A program made the translations under genes and the position numbers. Positions 49,785 through 62,293 of a stretch of 64,000 nucleotides of DNA are shown here, piece after piece. The notes under the pieces are model-generated. The model ran no database searches and was not told the origin of the DNA. It was given only the letters and a program-made list of their open reading frames with translations. The DNA is from Vitis vinifera (taxonomy: Eukaryota; Streptophyta; Magnoliopsida; Vitales; Vitaceae), in NCBI RefSeq assembly GCF_030704535.1, contig NC_081817.1, positions 25,979,001 through 26,043,000 on the forward strand. Reading direction: 5' to 3'. Numbering within the stretch: position 1 is the first letter of the stretch; each line of letters starts with the position of its first letter.

Positions 49785-52700
49785 CACCACTACAAAAATA
49801 ATGTATTGTGTCATTATTTATGATGTCACAATTAAAATAATGATATCATATGACTTAAAATCCATAAAGGTGAGACATCATATAAAAGTTTTCTATTAGG
49901 ATAGGTGATATTAATTTTAAGTTTATAGTGTCAGTTTTCAAAAACTGATACCATATAAAATAAATTTTTAAAAATATTATAACTTAATGGGCCCACTTTT
50001 AGAATAATGATAGGATATAAAGAACTCATTGTTTCCATATACCCACAATCCAAAAAAATCTCGTTTCATAACCTTAACCATAATTTTCTTTTACCTCTTC
50101 TCATATTTATAGTTAACCCAAAATTGCTCTTCTCTATTTTTTGGATTCTTAGGTAACCCAAAATCTATTAGATCTATCATTTTTTTTAATTAATGTCAAA
50201 ATCTTTTTTAGCACAATTGATTTATATTTATTTATTTTGTATATTTGTAATGTGTATTGTATAAATAATGTTTTTATATTGAGTTGTAGGAAAGTAAAAA
50301 TTAGGTTTAACATTCCACCATATCTTCTATTTCATTGTAAAACCCATAAACCCCGAAATGAATGAAAATATGAAAAATAAAATAAATGAATGATTTTTTT
50401 AATATCCTTTATACTTAGAATAAGGGATTAACATTTTACCATATCAAATTTTCTTTTGATCTTATAAGAAATTTCCTTTAATGAGACTTTTTGTTTGTTT
50501 TTTAGGAATATTATAGTACATTGTGATGAGGATATGTATAAGTGATATTTGAAAAATAATTTTTTAGAAAATTATTGTCGAAATTGTCATCTCTCACAAA
50601 AGAAAAAATGAAATAGTTTCCATATCATGTTAGAGTTGGTTTGAAATGTTGGAATTAACAATGATAAATTAATTTTATTTTTCTATTTATTAATGTAAAT
50701 GAATTGTTTTTTAAAATTTAAATAGGAATGAAAATTTTTATAATAATAAAAATGATCAAATCTTATATTTTGATTTTTTTTATTCTTTTACATGGTATTA
50801 TGGTTAATATCTCATCTTGTTCTATTCATTTTGTTTTTTCAATTCCTTCCATAAAACCCTTCATTTTTTTTTTTTTTTTAAGAAGATGTTTTATAGTTTT
50901 CTTTTCATTTTCTATGAAATTTCCTTTAATCAAACTGTTTGTTTATTTTCTAAGAATGTTATAGTATGTTGTGATGAAGATATTGGTTGGTCATATTTGA
51001 AAAATAATTTTTGAGAAAATTATTCTCAATATTGTTATCTCCCGCAAAAAGATCCTAAAAATATGTTTTATTTTTACATTCTTTTCTTATTGTTTTTATA
51101 TGCATTGACCAAATTTTGGAGTAATTTGATATTGATGATAAAATTTTCTTTAAAAAATGTTAAGAGAAAAATTAGTATGAAAAAGAATTAAAGAACCTTT
51201 TATAAAAATTATTGGTTTTTCTGTCATAACTCCAATTGCTATTTATTTTTTCTAATTAAAATAATTAATAAAAAATTTGGATATGAAAAATATGCTCAAA
51301 TAAAAATAATAAAAAATTAAAAACGTCAAAGGAAAAGATATTCAATATTTTAAATTTTTTACTTTTAATATTCTTTAGATCAATAAATTATCAAACATTT
51401 TTTTCAAAAAAAAAAAAAAAAAAGAAGAAAGAAAAATTAAGAAAATGAAGAGTTTTATGGAAGGGATTGGAAAAAATTTTGTAATAAAAGAATTTTATGA
51501 AAATTTCCTAACCTTGAAAGGAAAATTTTATCATCAATCTCAAATTACTCCAAAGTTTGGTTAATGCATACAAAAACAATAAGAAAAGAAGACAAAAATA
51601 AAACATATTTTTAGAATCCTTTTGATGGAGATGACAATATTGAGAATAATTTTCTTAAAAATTATTTTCTAAATATGACCAACCAATATCTTCATCGCAA
51701 CATACTATAATACTCTTTGAAAATAAACAAAGAGTTTGATTAAAGGAAATTTCATAGAAAATCAAAAGAAAATTATAAAACATCTTCTTCTTCTTAAAAA
51801 AAAAAAAAAAAAAAGTTTCATCATCAATCTCAAATTACTCTAAATTTTGCTCAATGCATATAAAAACAATAAAAAAAGAAGGTAAAAAAAAAAAAACATA
51901 CTTTAAGAATAGAAAAAATATGAATAGAACGAGATGCGATATTAACCATAATACCATGTAAAAGAATTTTAAAAAAAAATCAAAATATAAGATTTGATCA
52001 TTTTTATAATTATAAAAATTTTCATTCCTATTTAAATTTTAAAAAACAATTCATTTACATTAATAAATAAAAAATAAAATTAATTTCTCATTATTAATTC
52101 CAATATTACATGGAAACTATTTCATTTTTCTTTCTGTGGGAGATGACAATATTGAGAATAATTTTCTAAAATATTAATTTTCAAATATCACCGATACATA
52201 TCCTCATTGCAATTTACTATAATATTCCTAAAAAACAAACATAAAGTCCCATTAAAGGAAATTTCTTGTAAGATCAAAAGAAAATTTCATACAGTAAAAT
52301 GTTTATCCCTCATTCTGAGTATGAAATATATTAAAAAATCATTCATTTATCTTATTTTTATTCATTTTGGGGTTTATGGACTTAACGACGAAATAGAAGA
52401 TATGGTGGAATGTTAAACCTAATTTTTACTTTCCTACAACTCAAAAAAAAAAAAAAAAAACCACTATTTACACAATCCACATTATAGATATACCAAATCA
52501 ATGAATGTAAATCAATTGTGCTAATAAAGATGTTGGTATTAATAAAAAAAAAAGGAAAATGATAGATCTAAGAAATTTTGGGTTACCTGAGAGTTCACGA
52601 AGTAGAGAAAAGTAGTTGTGTGTTAACTGTGGGTGTGAGAAGAGGTAGAAGAAAAATTATGGTTAAGGTTATGGAATGAGATTTTTTTTTGGATTGTGGG

Positions 52701-52950
52701 TATGTGGAAACAATGGGTTTTTTTTTTTTTTATATACTATCATTATTCTCAAAGTGGGCCCATTAAATTATAATATTTTAAAATTTTTATTTTATATGGT
52801 GTCACTTTTCGAAAACTGACACTATAAACTTAAAATTAATATCATCTATCCTGATTGAAAATTTTTACATGATGTGTCACCTTTATGAATTTTAAGTCAT
52901 ATGGTGTCATTATTTTAAAAGTGACACCATGAATTATTTTTGTAGTAGTG
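49785..52950. mobile_element. Fold-back (long inverted repeat) DNA element F4
   Basis: About 3,166 bp, with left end CACCACTACAAAAATAATG and right end ATTATTTTTGTAGTAGTG. The left arm reaches about 51150 and the right arm starts about 51440. Small deletions in both arms make it shorter than F3; for example, the piece after TCTTCTTCTTAAAAA near 51790 is lost. It starts 137 bp after the STP copy 4 stop. No coding frame. Confidence 0.77.
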
Positions 52951-54234
52951 GAGGGGGTACAAATTTCAGAAAAAGAATCAAATTTCTTCAATAATACACC
53001 CACGACGTTAAGAAAGAGGGAGTGATTGGGCTAGGAAAAAAGACATTAGAGAGTTGTGAGAAAGAAAGCAAAAAGAAAAAAATAAAGAAAAAGAAAAAGG
53101 AAACAAAAAGAAAAATCAAGGAGAGGGTGTTTGAAGGAGATAAAAGAAGGGTTGGCTATTTTATCAACTAGAGGAAGGGATGCACCTTACTTAAAGGCTA
53201 GTCAACATGATTTCGGAGGAGTTGTTACAAGTATGGTTGTCGTAAGTTTCTAGTTCATTTTGATTACCTTGCATTCCTTCTCTCTCTCTCTCCTTTTTTT
53301 TTTTTTTTTTGCTAATCTTTTGATTCTGTTTGTTATTTAGTGTGGACATTAAGGGTCACAGGAAGGTTTCGCTAAAACTTGTTGTTTGCATGTTTGCTCT
53401 GTTTTTGGTTTTCCTTTTTCTTATTTTGATATCTTTGAACTTGATGCGCAAGAATCATGCTTTTGCCGATTGTTTCTTTCACTTGTTTCTGACCATTTGA
53501 TTAAAACATAAAAGGGACCTGATTTAGTAGTTTGTTTGCTTGCTTAGCACTTCTTGGGTTATACTCTGTTTTCTGTTTTTTTTTTTTCTCTCTCTATTTG
53601 TGGAGGCCATGGGGTCAGAATTTAAAATCCATTAGGGGGATCATGTTATTGCATAGAGTTTGAGGAGACTTAGGGATGTTGGAGAATTTGAGATGGGAGA
53701 GGACATCTTTTGGTGAGCATTTTTTTGGAGACGAATAACATTGAGACTTTAGGGAAAAGGGGCTACCAAATAATGAAAGACACGACTTGAGGACTTTGGA
53801 GATTAAGATGACTCTCTAGGCATGGAAGGAAGAAAGGGAGGATCTTAAGGTTTTGACTTATGGCTACATGGAGGTACTTGAGAAGAGCACCAGATTATTG
53901 TTAGAAACTTCTAGCACACACCATTAGTAGCCACTTTTTCCACTTAGTGGAGAGCTTAATGAAGAAGAAAACTCACGGTTGAATTGTAGGTTGTTAATGG
54001 GGGCTTAAAAGGTTTAATTTAAATGCAAGTTTGTGGCCATGGAGATGAGATGAATTTGTGGCATTAACAATTCAAATATGGTGGCCGCATCATGGAGGAT
54101 ATATGATTGAATAAAGTGAATGCAATATGGAACTTTTGTGGCTGAAAATTTATGGAGAATGAAGCTTAAAGATTGCTGAATTTTATTGGCTACGAGTATG
54201 GAATTTCATGATGGAGGCACGACTATGGATGGAG

Positions 54235-54286
<52 letters not shown>

Positions 54287-55020
54287 ATTCGCTGAAAGTT
54301 GAGTTCGATTCTTCCAATTATGCTTGCTGAATTTTTTTTTTATCGTTCTTAGTGGATTCTTGGAGGCAGAATTTCGGTGGAAAATTAAGGGGAAATTGTG
54401 GCACCATAAATGAAGATTCTTGTGGATGAAAATTAAGGAAGTTGTGGTTGCATAATGGAGAATTCTTGTAATTGTTTAAAGTGGATATAATATGGGAAGT
54501 TTAACGGATGAAAATTGCCGCCATCCAATGGTTCTCTGGTGGCTGAATTTTTTATTGCAAAATCAATGGAAATGCAGCCATGAATTGAGACTACAAGTGG
54601 ATTATGGCTGCATGCATGCGTCCATGATTCCATGGCTGAAAATTCAGTGTGGTTCAAGTGGAATTGTGGCCGCATGTGGGCGTGATTCCATGGCTGAAAG
54701 TTATTTATAATTCAAGAGGAAAAGTGGTTATATATGTGTGTAATCTAGTTGCTGAAATTTAAAGTGAGTTAATCAATGCACATGGCTTGAGTTTGGCAAC
54801 GTGAAGACAACAACAATATCAAAAACATTTGAGGTAAGTTTCAAAAGTTGTTAATTTTAAATTTTAGTTTTTAGATTCATCCTATTTGACTTATGTGTGG
54901 CTTTAGGAATTTATTTGATTCCATGTCATTTTTTCCATATCTTGAGTTTGATAACTTTGATTCTAAATTGGTCCAATTTTAGATCATATTTTTTTCTAGA
55001 GTTTACTATTTTGAGTGAAC
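52951..55020. repeat. Downstream noncoding repeat block D4
   Basis: Very close to D1, including the same TGGCTGAAA series and the GAG|GTAAGTTT donor-like site near 54834. It differs by a long (AT)n tract at 54238-54283. No gene seen. Confidence 0.72.
54238..54283. repeat. (AT)n microsatellite, about 46 bp
   Basis: Uninterrupted AT dinucleotides. At the equivalent place D1 (near 11785) and D3 have only a short AT run and D2 has none, so it expanded in this unit. Confidence 0.95.
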
Positions 55021-55337
55021 TCGTGTTATCATATTCATATTTTTTTAAAGCTTATTCACTTTAGTTTTGATTCATCATATTTAGTCTGTGTTTTTTTTTT
55101 TAAAAAAAATTGTTGATTAGTTTTGTTAACCTCACATCATTATTTTCATGTTCTAAGTTCGTTTGGTTTTGGATGCATTGTATTATGTTTGCATGTTTTC
55201 TTGAATTTTAATTGATTAGTTTAGATGATCTCATGTTATTACTTTCATGTTCTAGGCTTGTTAACTTTAATTCGCTATTTATCATATTTCAGTTTACATT
55301 TTTTTGGGTTTTGGTAAATTAATCTAATAGATCCCAT
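55021..55337. repeat. Truncated upstream repeat block U4
   Basis: Starts like U1 but ends abruptly at AATCTAATAGATCCCAT, where another element begins. The tandem STP array therefore ends here within the window. No fifth gene follows. Confidence 0.8.
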
Positions 55338-56382
55338 TGAAAATGTGAATCTCAATAATGAACTACACCTAGAGGGGGGTGAATAGGTGTTGTAGAACAA
55401 TTTTAAAATTCTCCCAACAAAGATTACCTAACCTTAGTAAAACATCCACAAGCAACAATGTATGCATCAACACTCTCCCAACAATTTATAAATGCAAAAC
55501 ACATGCAAATGCTTCAACACTCCTAAAAAATAAAACAAAATATAGAGTGAGAGAAAGAGACAATGAACACAAGATTTTTAACGTGGAAAACCTCCGAAGA
55601 GATCAAAAACCACGGGCCTATCACCGATTGAAAACTCCACTATGAAGAATAAAAACTGAGTACAAGGTTTTACCTAGCTCAAGCCAACCAATCCTTCCCG
55701 GAATACTTGACTAGTACCTTCATTTTCAGCTACTCCTTTTGGAGCACACTTGGAGTCCGCACCAAGCTCAATCTCGGCCTCTTCTTGAATCCACACAAGA
55801 AGAAAATGGGTTTTTGCACAACCCAAATAGAATGAGAGATTTAGATGTGAATGAAGGAATGAATCAACCCATTTATTGCACAAGAAAATCCATTGAAAAC
55901 AGTTTTGAAAACATTAAGAGAAATGGATTTTCTTTGCAATCAAAAACCCCAATTTAGGAAAGCAAAAATGAGAAATGAAGAACCCTTGGAGTGTGGCTGC
56001 TCTCCCCACGTTTTCAGCAGTCTCTCTTACCAGAAAATGAGAGAAGATTGGTTTTTAAAGTGTAAAAAGAAACCCTTAATCTAATGGCTGAGATTTGATC
56101 AAAAAAACATTAGTTGGATAGATCCACCCCTACACTTGGATCGATCCAGAAACAGAGGAATGAAAGCCTTGCACCAAAAACCATTTTTCCCAACTTTCTA
56201 ACACATTTAAAGATTAAAAACCGGGTTGATTCACACCCAATCACTCCACACTCGACTACATACCTCGGCCTCTTAGCAAAGTCTTAGTCTTCAAAGTCAA
56301 GTAGTTCGAATAGGAATAGGAAAGCCGAGTTAGGGGACACTTAGGAATTTTGTCCGGAATTGCCAACCTAGCTAAACACTCA
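55338..56382 (-). mobile_element. Probable LTR of a minus-strand retroelement
   Basis: It begins TGAAAATGTGAATC exactly at the break in U4 and ends CTAAACACTCA, so both ends have the TG..CA form. Immediately beyond it, on the minus strand, lies CCAAAGGGGGAGATCG, a typical polypurine tract, placing this as the 3' LTR of an element reading right to left. CCTAGAGGGGGGTGAATAGG and ACGTGGAAAACCTCC are phrases common in plant copia-type LTRs. No matching second LTR was found in the window, so the call rests on ends and tract only. Confidence 0.65.
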
Positions 56383-56397
56383 CGATCTCCCCCTTTG
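56383..56397 (-). other. Polypurine tract candidates of the minus-strand element
   Basis: The complement reads CCAAAGGGGGAGATCG next to the LTR. A second similar tract, GGGACAAAAAGGGGGAGAC on the minus strand, lies near 56775-56793. Confidence 0.6.
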
Positions 56398-56912
56398 GCA
56401 ATTCTGGGACAAAACCCTTTACAACACGAATGAGTACAAGTAAGTAAGCCCCACCCAACTCTCATACAAGACCCCTCACTCACTCAAAACCACAACCTAG
56501 GTACTACAATACCTGCAAATAAATCTCAAGAAAGGCATTAGTAGCACCTGTACATATTCCAAGGCACTTCCACAAGATTTGAATAAATTAACACATAGAT
56601 ATCCACATATATCCACAAATATCATTTGCCTAAAGATAGTCAATATGTATTCATGAGTCAACATAACCATGTCCAATATCCACAAATACAAAACAATATG
56701 ATCATGATCAACATATCAAATATCCAAAGCACAAAACACAGTGTCATGATCAACTACATGTCAAGTGTAAAATGTCTCCCCCTTTTTGTCCCAGAATGAG
56801 ACAAAGAGTTGTCCAAAATAAGCCATGTACATAAGTCGATCAAAATGAACATGATAAGCAAAGTACACAAGACAAAGAGCTGTCCAAAAAATAATAACTA
56901 GCTGCTACTTGG
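56398..56912. other. Noncoding part of the minus-strand retroelement
   Basis: Sequence between the polypurine tract and the coding remnant, containing the second PPT-like tract. No frame with recognisable motifs. Confidence 0.5.
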
Positions 56913-58124
56913 CTAAGAGAGATGCTTATGGACAAAATCTTCAAGAGCGTGCAGCTGATCCATGTTGCAAAGCATTTGTCCATCAATTAGAGAGAAGCCT
57001 CTCTCCATATAAGATTGGAGTTGAGAAATCTGCTCAGACAATAAGGTGGATTGAGCATAAATCTTTTCATCCAAAGCATCAAACCTATCACAAAGTTGAG
57101 CTAGGACAGTGGAATCTACATCTGAATCAGCGTCACTTTCACCAAATTTTCTCTTGGCTCTACTATGGCACACCTTCTTCTTAGAACCAAGAGCAGCCTT
57201 AATCTGTCCTTGACGTCGATTCCAAGAAGAGGTATCAATGGGACCCATTGGCATAAGAAAAGGAGAATTGACAGGAAATACAACTCCAGCCCTTTGGCAG
57301 ATTTGTGTGATTAAAATGCCAAAGGGAAGAACCTCCTTCTTAGACACTGTAGGATCACCTCGAAAAATCATCTCATCTAAAATGCAAGATGCTAGATTGA
57401 TGGGTTCCCGATGAAGGATACGAGACAAGAGAATGCAACCATTCTTACAAATGTTTGCTCGATGAGAGGAGGGATAAACTGAGAATGATAGAAAAGTAGC
57501 TAACACCCAAGCAGGACGAGAGAGGCTACCAGTGTGCACCCCTGAGCCTAGCTGACCTCGGACCTCTCCTCATAAGTCAATAGACACTCTATCCAACAGG
57601 TCAGAGGTGATTTCCAAATCACTCACAGAGGGTGCTTGAACCAACAGGATGCCTAAGACTTCAGCAATTATCTTAGGGGTGACTTTAACAACAATTCCAA
57701 AAAGACTTGACTAGAGGTAGGACTAATCCAAGTCATGCTCAATAATGTTCGAATAAAACATTCGGACAATAGGAGCACAAGCAGACCCAGTGAAGTTTGC
57801 TAGAGGAAGCCATCCTAGTTCTAGAAACAGGTCTGGAATTGGTGTGTCGAGAAAAGATTCTAAATGAAGTTGTCTTTCAAGAACAAGAGACCTCTGACGA
57901 TAAACCTTAGTGTACTGGTCTCTACATAATTTTGCCGGAAAAGCATTGAAGGGAATCCCATCAATGGAAGTTTTTGCAGGAGCCTTGGGGATACTGGGAG
58001 GCTGGATATGAGGAATGATGGGTAAATTTTCATCTCGAGCACCTTTTGAGGTTCTAGAGGATGACTCTTTAACAGGGGCTTTGCTTCTACGACCTTTTGG
58101 AGGTATATTTCCCAAATAATCCAC
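56913..58124 (-). pseudogene. Degenerate retroelement protein ('putative plant transposon protein' type)
   Basis: Two open pieces (58124-57723 and 57539-56913) lie in the same frame. They are joined by about 60 codons that keep sense but contain three stops: two TAGs just after EHDLD near 57705-57720, and a TGA near 57556 where Trp is likely. The conserved core shows LGWLPLANF and VRMFYSNI, and further on SHRANICKNGCIL and PFGILITQIC. These are phrases I associate with a large plant family of uncharacterised retroelement-borne proteins (family assignment from memory). A Lys/Ser-rich N-terminus and a predicted helical C-terminus are visible. No ATG precedes it; the first usable codon is GTG. 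No RT or integrase is present nearby. Confidence 0.65.
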
Positions 58125-58640
58125 TCAAATAGCCTACTGTGAGAAAATCTCACACAAAAACTAACCAACAACACCAATGGAAGAAAAACCAACCTGTACA
58201 CACGAGAAAAGCTGTGACGACCAGGGGCTACCAAATCAGCAATCCTTTGACGGGGAAGATATCAGACCAGTGATACCACAAGAACAGCTGGAACGAATGC
58301 CGACTAACGGAAATGGATATGCAGGCCGGCGACAAACAGAGAAGAAAAACATTGAGACAAGACGAGCTAACAGTACACTGAAACGCCGACACCAGACAGA
58401 AATGAGAATGAGAGTTGTGCACGGCGAAGATTTCCGGTGACAACGGCTAGATTGAACCAAACGACGGCGAATAGAAGAGATGAAGGGTTCTTCTCTGGAA
58501 CGAAAACCCTAGGGCTTGGAAAGAAATGAGACGAGTAACCAGATTTGGGGTTTTTGAGTTTTTTTTTAATCCATGAGAATAACCAAAATGCCCCTGATCC
58601 ATTTAATCCATGAGAATAACCATTTGGGGACACAATTGGA
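58125..58640 (-). other. Leader-like region of the minus-strand element
   Basis: On the minus strand this reads like a plant leader (AAACCCTAGGGTTTTCG near 58500, then CT-rich DNA) running into the coding remnant. Several overlapping short frames exist but none has family features. Confidence 0.4.
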
Positions 58641-60287
58641 AATTTTCACACAAAACAAAGAAAAAATGTTTAGGGATTTTTGAGGTTTTTTTTTTTTTAA
58701 TTATATAAAAAAATTACGAAAATACCCCTGATTCATTAAACCAAAGGAGTTGAACCAGATGAGGGGAAAAATGGAATTTGACACAAATGCATAAGTGGTA
58801 TCGATCTTGGTGGATCGATCCACACATCGTTCAAGAGCTCTCGGTGAAAGAACAAACTTGTGCAATTGCAGGAAACTTTTCACAAAAAAATTTCTAAGTG
58901 TTGGAGTCAAGTGGTATCGATCTTGGTGGATCGATCCACACATCGTTCAAGGGCTCTTGGTCACAAGACTGTGCACACAGTGGATCGATCCACACATTCA
59001 ACAGATCGATCGACACCCTACTGAAAAATGACTTAGGCAAAAAATCTACAATAAAAACACAAGAAATCCAACAAGCTTTCCAAACATTGAAAATTTGATT
59101 CACCATAGCTAAGATTCAATAGGATGACATACTTATCTTTCAATCAATGAGTTAGAATTGATTCATATTGAACAAGAATGCTACCAAGAGCTTAACTTTA
59201 GACAAAATTAATAAACACAAAGATTGAAGAACCTTTCAAATTTATTAAATGAATAGGTAAAAAACAAATGATTATCAACATTCTAACAAGTATGTTTAAG
59301 CTCAAAGAAGACTTACTCATGACGCCATAAAATAGTGAGTATGTTAATTTCTTTCCACTTATAAACTTATATCCACCCATAAAGCAAAAAATCATTTTCA
59401 AGACACACTTCCTTCCTAGAGAAATTCAAGATAATATTCCAAGAAGTCAATTTGCACCTCTCTTGGCCGGATTTCTGTTTAACACGGCTTATTCACATCC
59501 CAAAAAAAAATTCATACAACATTTGTTTTTCACATTGAGCGTTGAAATGATTTCACAAACATGATCTTCACTCTTAGGATCATTTTTTTTTTTTTTTAAT
59601 TTGAGGATCACTAAGGTGGCCTTTACAACATAACGACATAAGGGATGTCCCACTCTTGCAATGGAGGCTTTTTAACTCTTGAAACATTGCCAAGGAGCCA
59701 TAACCATTCTGGGAAACTTAATATTTTTCTTTTCTTCCTTTTTTTTTTTTTTTTTTTTTTAATTTCAAAGAGAGGGCAAACAATCAAGGAAGAATAATCT
59801 TAAACACTCAAGGATATTTTGGATGACTTTACTCACTTTTTAATGCTCATTAGATAAACATAAGTTTGCATTTAGACTATAAAGAACATTACTCACAATT
59901 TATGTAATCACAAGGTTCAACCATGAGCTATTACTCACTTAAAACAAATGAAGCTAACCTTTTGAGGTTTATCTAATCAAATCAAAATAGCAAGGATTCA
60001 ATATCATGTTTACCAATCAAGCCATGGAGATAAAAACATCTTGAAGCATTTAAGATCATTAAGAGTCAATTTAACTCTTAAACAAAAGGGTAAGCATGTC
60101 ACTCTCATGAACTCAACAAATGTTGAAAATTTATGAAAAATGAAGAAATGATTGAACCAAAACAAAAAGACATCAACTTGATTAAAGTTAGGAACATAGG
60201 AAGACAACTAGGACTCAAGGATATGCAAGAAGGTGTCCTAGACAGGTTCTAGAGAAAGTCAATTGACTGTGCATAAACCTATGGACT
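58641..60287. other. Unassigned repeat-rich intergenic DNA
   Basis: AT-rich with poly-T runs near 58686, 59585 and 59741. It holds the TGGATCGATCCA repeats described separately. No gene, no tRNA-like sequence and no clear element boundary found. It may include a diverged partner LTR of the minus-strand element. Confidence 0.4.
58795..58963. repeat. Direct repeat with palindromic TGGATCGATCCA
   Basis: A stretch of about 50 bp beginning GTGGTATCGATCTTGGTGG occurs at 58795 and again at 58911. Each copy contains the perfect 12-bp palindrome TGGATCGATCCA. A third palindrome lies near 58980, and a related TTGGATCGATCCAG lies in the LTR near 56137. Confidence 0.85.
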
Positions 60288-62010
60288 TGATTACTACCAA
60301 AAAGTGCTTTTTTGTAGACCTAATTATAATGATTTTAAGCACCTTTGAGTAGTAATCATATTCATTTAACCCAATTAATTCATTAAGGTCCTTAGTAATT
60401 AGTTTTAACCTTTTTGTGGCAAAGTTGACATGTTTTTATCAGCTTAGGAATCGATTCAAGCATGCCAATTGATGGAGGAGCTACTTGGGCGAGTTAAGCA
60501 AGGATTTTGTACGTTTATAGGCTTGAATTTCAAGTGGAAACACGAGCACAAGCATTGGAGAAGAGGAAAACAGAGTGAAGAAAACAGCTGCAGTCTTCCT
60601 TTGAACTTTTGGAGCACTTCCCGAAGTCCATTTTTTGCATGCTATATACCATTTGAAAGCTTAGGAAGTCAAGAATCCAACGCTTCAAACCGTGTATGAT
60701 TTGGAGCTGAAATGAGGAAGATATGGCCTTTGGAAGGCAACTGCATCATGTCAAATGACCAATTTCGCAATGTGAATTTCACATTGCGAAAATTTCGCAA
60801 GGAGATTTTCTTCATGGTGCGAAATTTTGCCATTTCGCAATGTGAATTTCACATTGCGAAAATTTCGCAAGGGGATTTTCTTCATGGTGCGAAATTTTGC
60901 CATTTCGCAATGTGAATTTCACATTGCGAAAATTTCGCAATGAGGATTTAGGCACATTGCGAAATTCCTTTGAATCCCCTGTTTTGAGACATTGTTGATG
61001 TTATTCCACTACCGGTTCTCCAAGATATTTTGCTTGATTTTTAGCTTTGTAAATACCTATTTTACCCTTGTAATCAACCAATGAATAGGTTGCTTTTGTA
61101 ATAGCTCTTGTAATTTAGCTTGTTATTGTCTTTAAATAGAGGTGAAGAGCCTCAGACAAGGATCATCTAATCTTGTAACCTGTAACTTTATAAGTTAGAA
61201 GAGCACTTTTGTTCATACGGTTCTTTTCTCTTTTCTTTCTCATTTTCTTAGTAGCCAAACATCCTTGGAGGATGAAATCCCCAAGGATGAGAGGCTAAAA
61301 CCTTTTAGTTTCTTGAAGTAATGGATGCCATGTGAAGCTCCCGTGTCAGGATGGAGATTTCCAAGCCATGAATGTAAGTAGTTGAGCATCATAAATGTTT
61401 TCATTCAAAGTAAAGCTTTTAATCCCTCTGACTTGCTTTGAATGGCCAATACTTGATAAGCTTTTGGTCTCAGTGGATTCTTATTGTTAGATCCACTGAC
61501 GTTCATTAGTTATCTCCTACGAGCCATTGTATTGCAAGTCGAGGAGATGACCTATATCAATAAAAGAGCATTTATGAGGTTCAGCTACCCTTTTTGTAAG
61601 TTTTCAAGGACTAAAACTCAGTTGTTAAACTCATACCGGTTCAGGAAGTAAGCATCACCTTAGTTGCTTCCCCAACTCGAGGTGAAAAGTCCCAAAATCT
61701 CCATTTTTACATAGTGAGTTAAGCATGGCTATCCAAAGCTTTGAGAAACTTCTTTTTCCATATTTTAATCTATTTTCATGTTAGTTTAGTTTACAACACC
61801 TTCATCTTTTTATGTTTTCATCTTAACCTAATTTTTATTAAGAAAAGTTCACTCCATCCTCCGAACTTCACCAGTTAAAGTAAAAACCCTTCCCAGTGTT
61901 CGATCCTAGAGCCACTATGCTACAGTAGCTTTGCTACTTTAGTGTAAGGACCTTAGGTATAAATTTTGTTGATACCCTTACATGCAAAGCTACCAAGAGT
62001 CGGGTTATCA
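60288..62010 (+). repeat. 5' LTR of a second Ty3/gypsy element
   Basis: Length 1,723 bp, starting TGATTACTACC and ending GGGTTATCA, directly followed by a tRNA-Asp PBS. It shares the terminal inverted repeat and the U5-side phrase GATCCTAGAGCCACTATGCT with the first element, but the middle is different. A TTTAAATAG box near 61131 is a likely promoter. The five bases before it are GGACT, the expected target duplication. Confidence 0.9.
60763..60960 (+). repeat. 70-bp tandem repeat carrying a 29-bp palindrome, in the LTR
   Basis: Units start at 60763, 60833 and 60903, the third partial. Each opens with the perfect palindrome TTTCGCAATGTGAA, one central T, then TTCACATTGCGAAA, followed by further GCGAAA motifs in both orientations. 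It lies about 200 bp upstream of the likely promoter. Confidence 0.93.
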
Positions 62011-62012
62011 AA

Positions 62013-62030
62013 TGGCGCTGTTGCCGGGGA
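62013..62030 (+). other. Primer binding site, tRNA-Asp type
   Basis: TGGCGCTGTTGCCGGGGA, two bases after the LTR, pairs with the plant tRNA-Asp 3' end with a single mismatch. Confidence 0.88.
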
Positions 62031-62293
62031 AAGGTGCTACTTCACTATGAATATATCAGCCGGAGGTAACTTGTGAGACTTCTCATGAGTAAGGTGAATT
62101 CTATCTCCTTTTTCATTTACTAACTTTTTATTTTAGTTTTAGAACATTTTTAACTTAGTTTAGATAAGTTTCTTTTAGCTTTTAACTTTCATTTTTAGTT
62201 TATTTTTCATACTCTGTTTTTCCTTCCGCATGCTCTGTTTTTTCTTCTTTTTCTTTGTTTTGTTTATTTGTTTTGTTCCAGCTGAATCCGTGC

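Noticed and set aside
58262..58280. Possible tRNA-Met PBS on the minus strand (TGGTATCA)
   Set aside because: Only eight bases match and no LTR end lies beside it.
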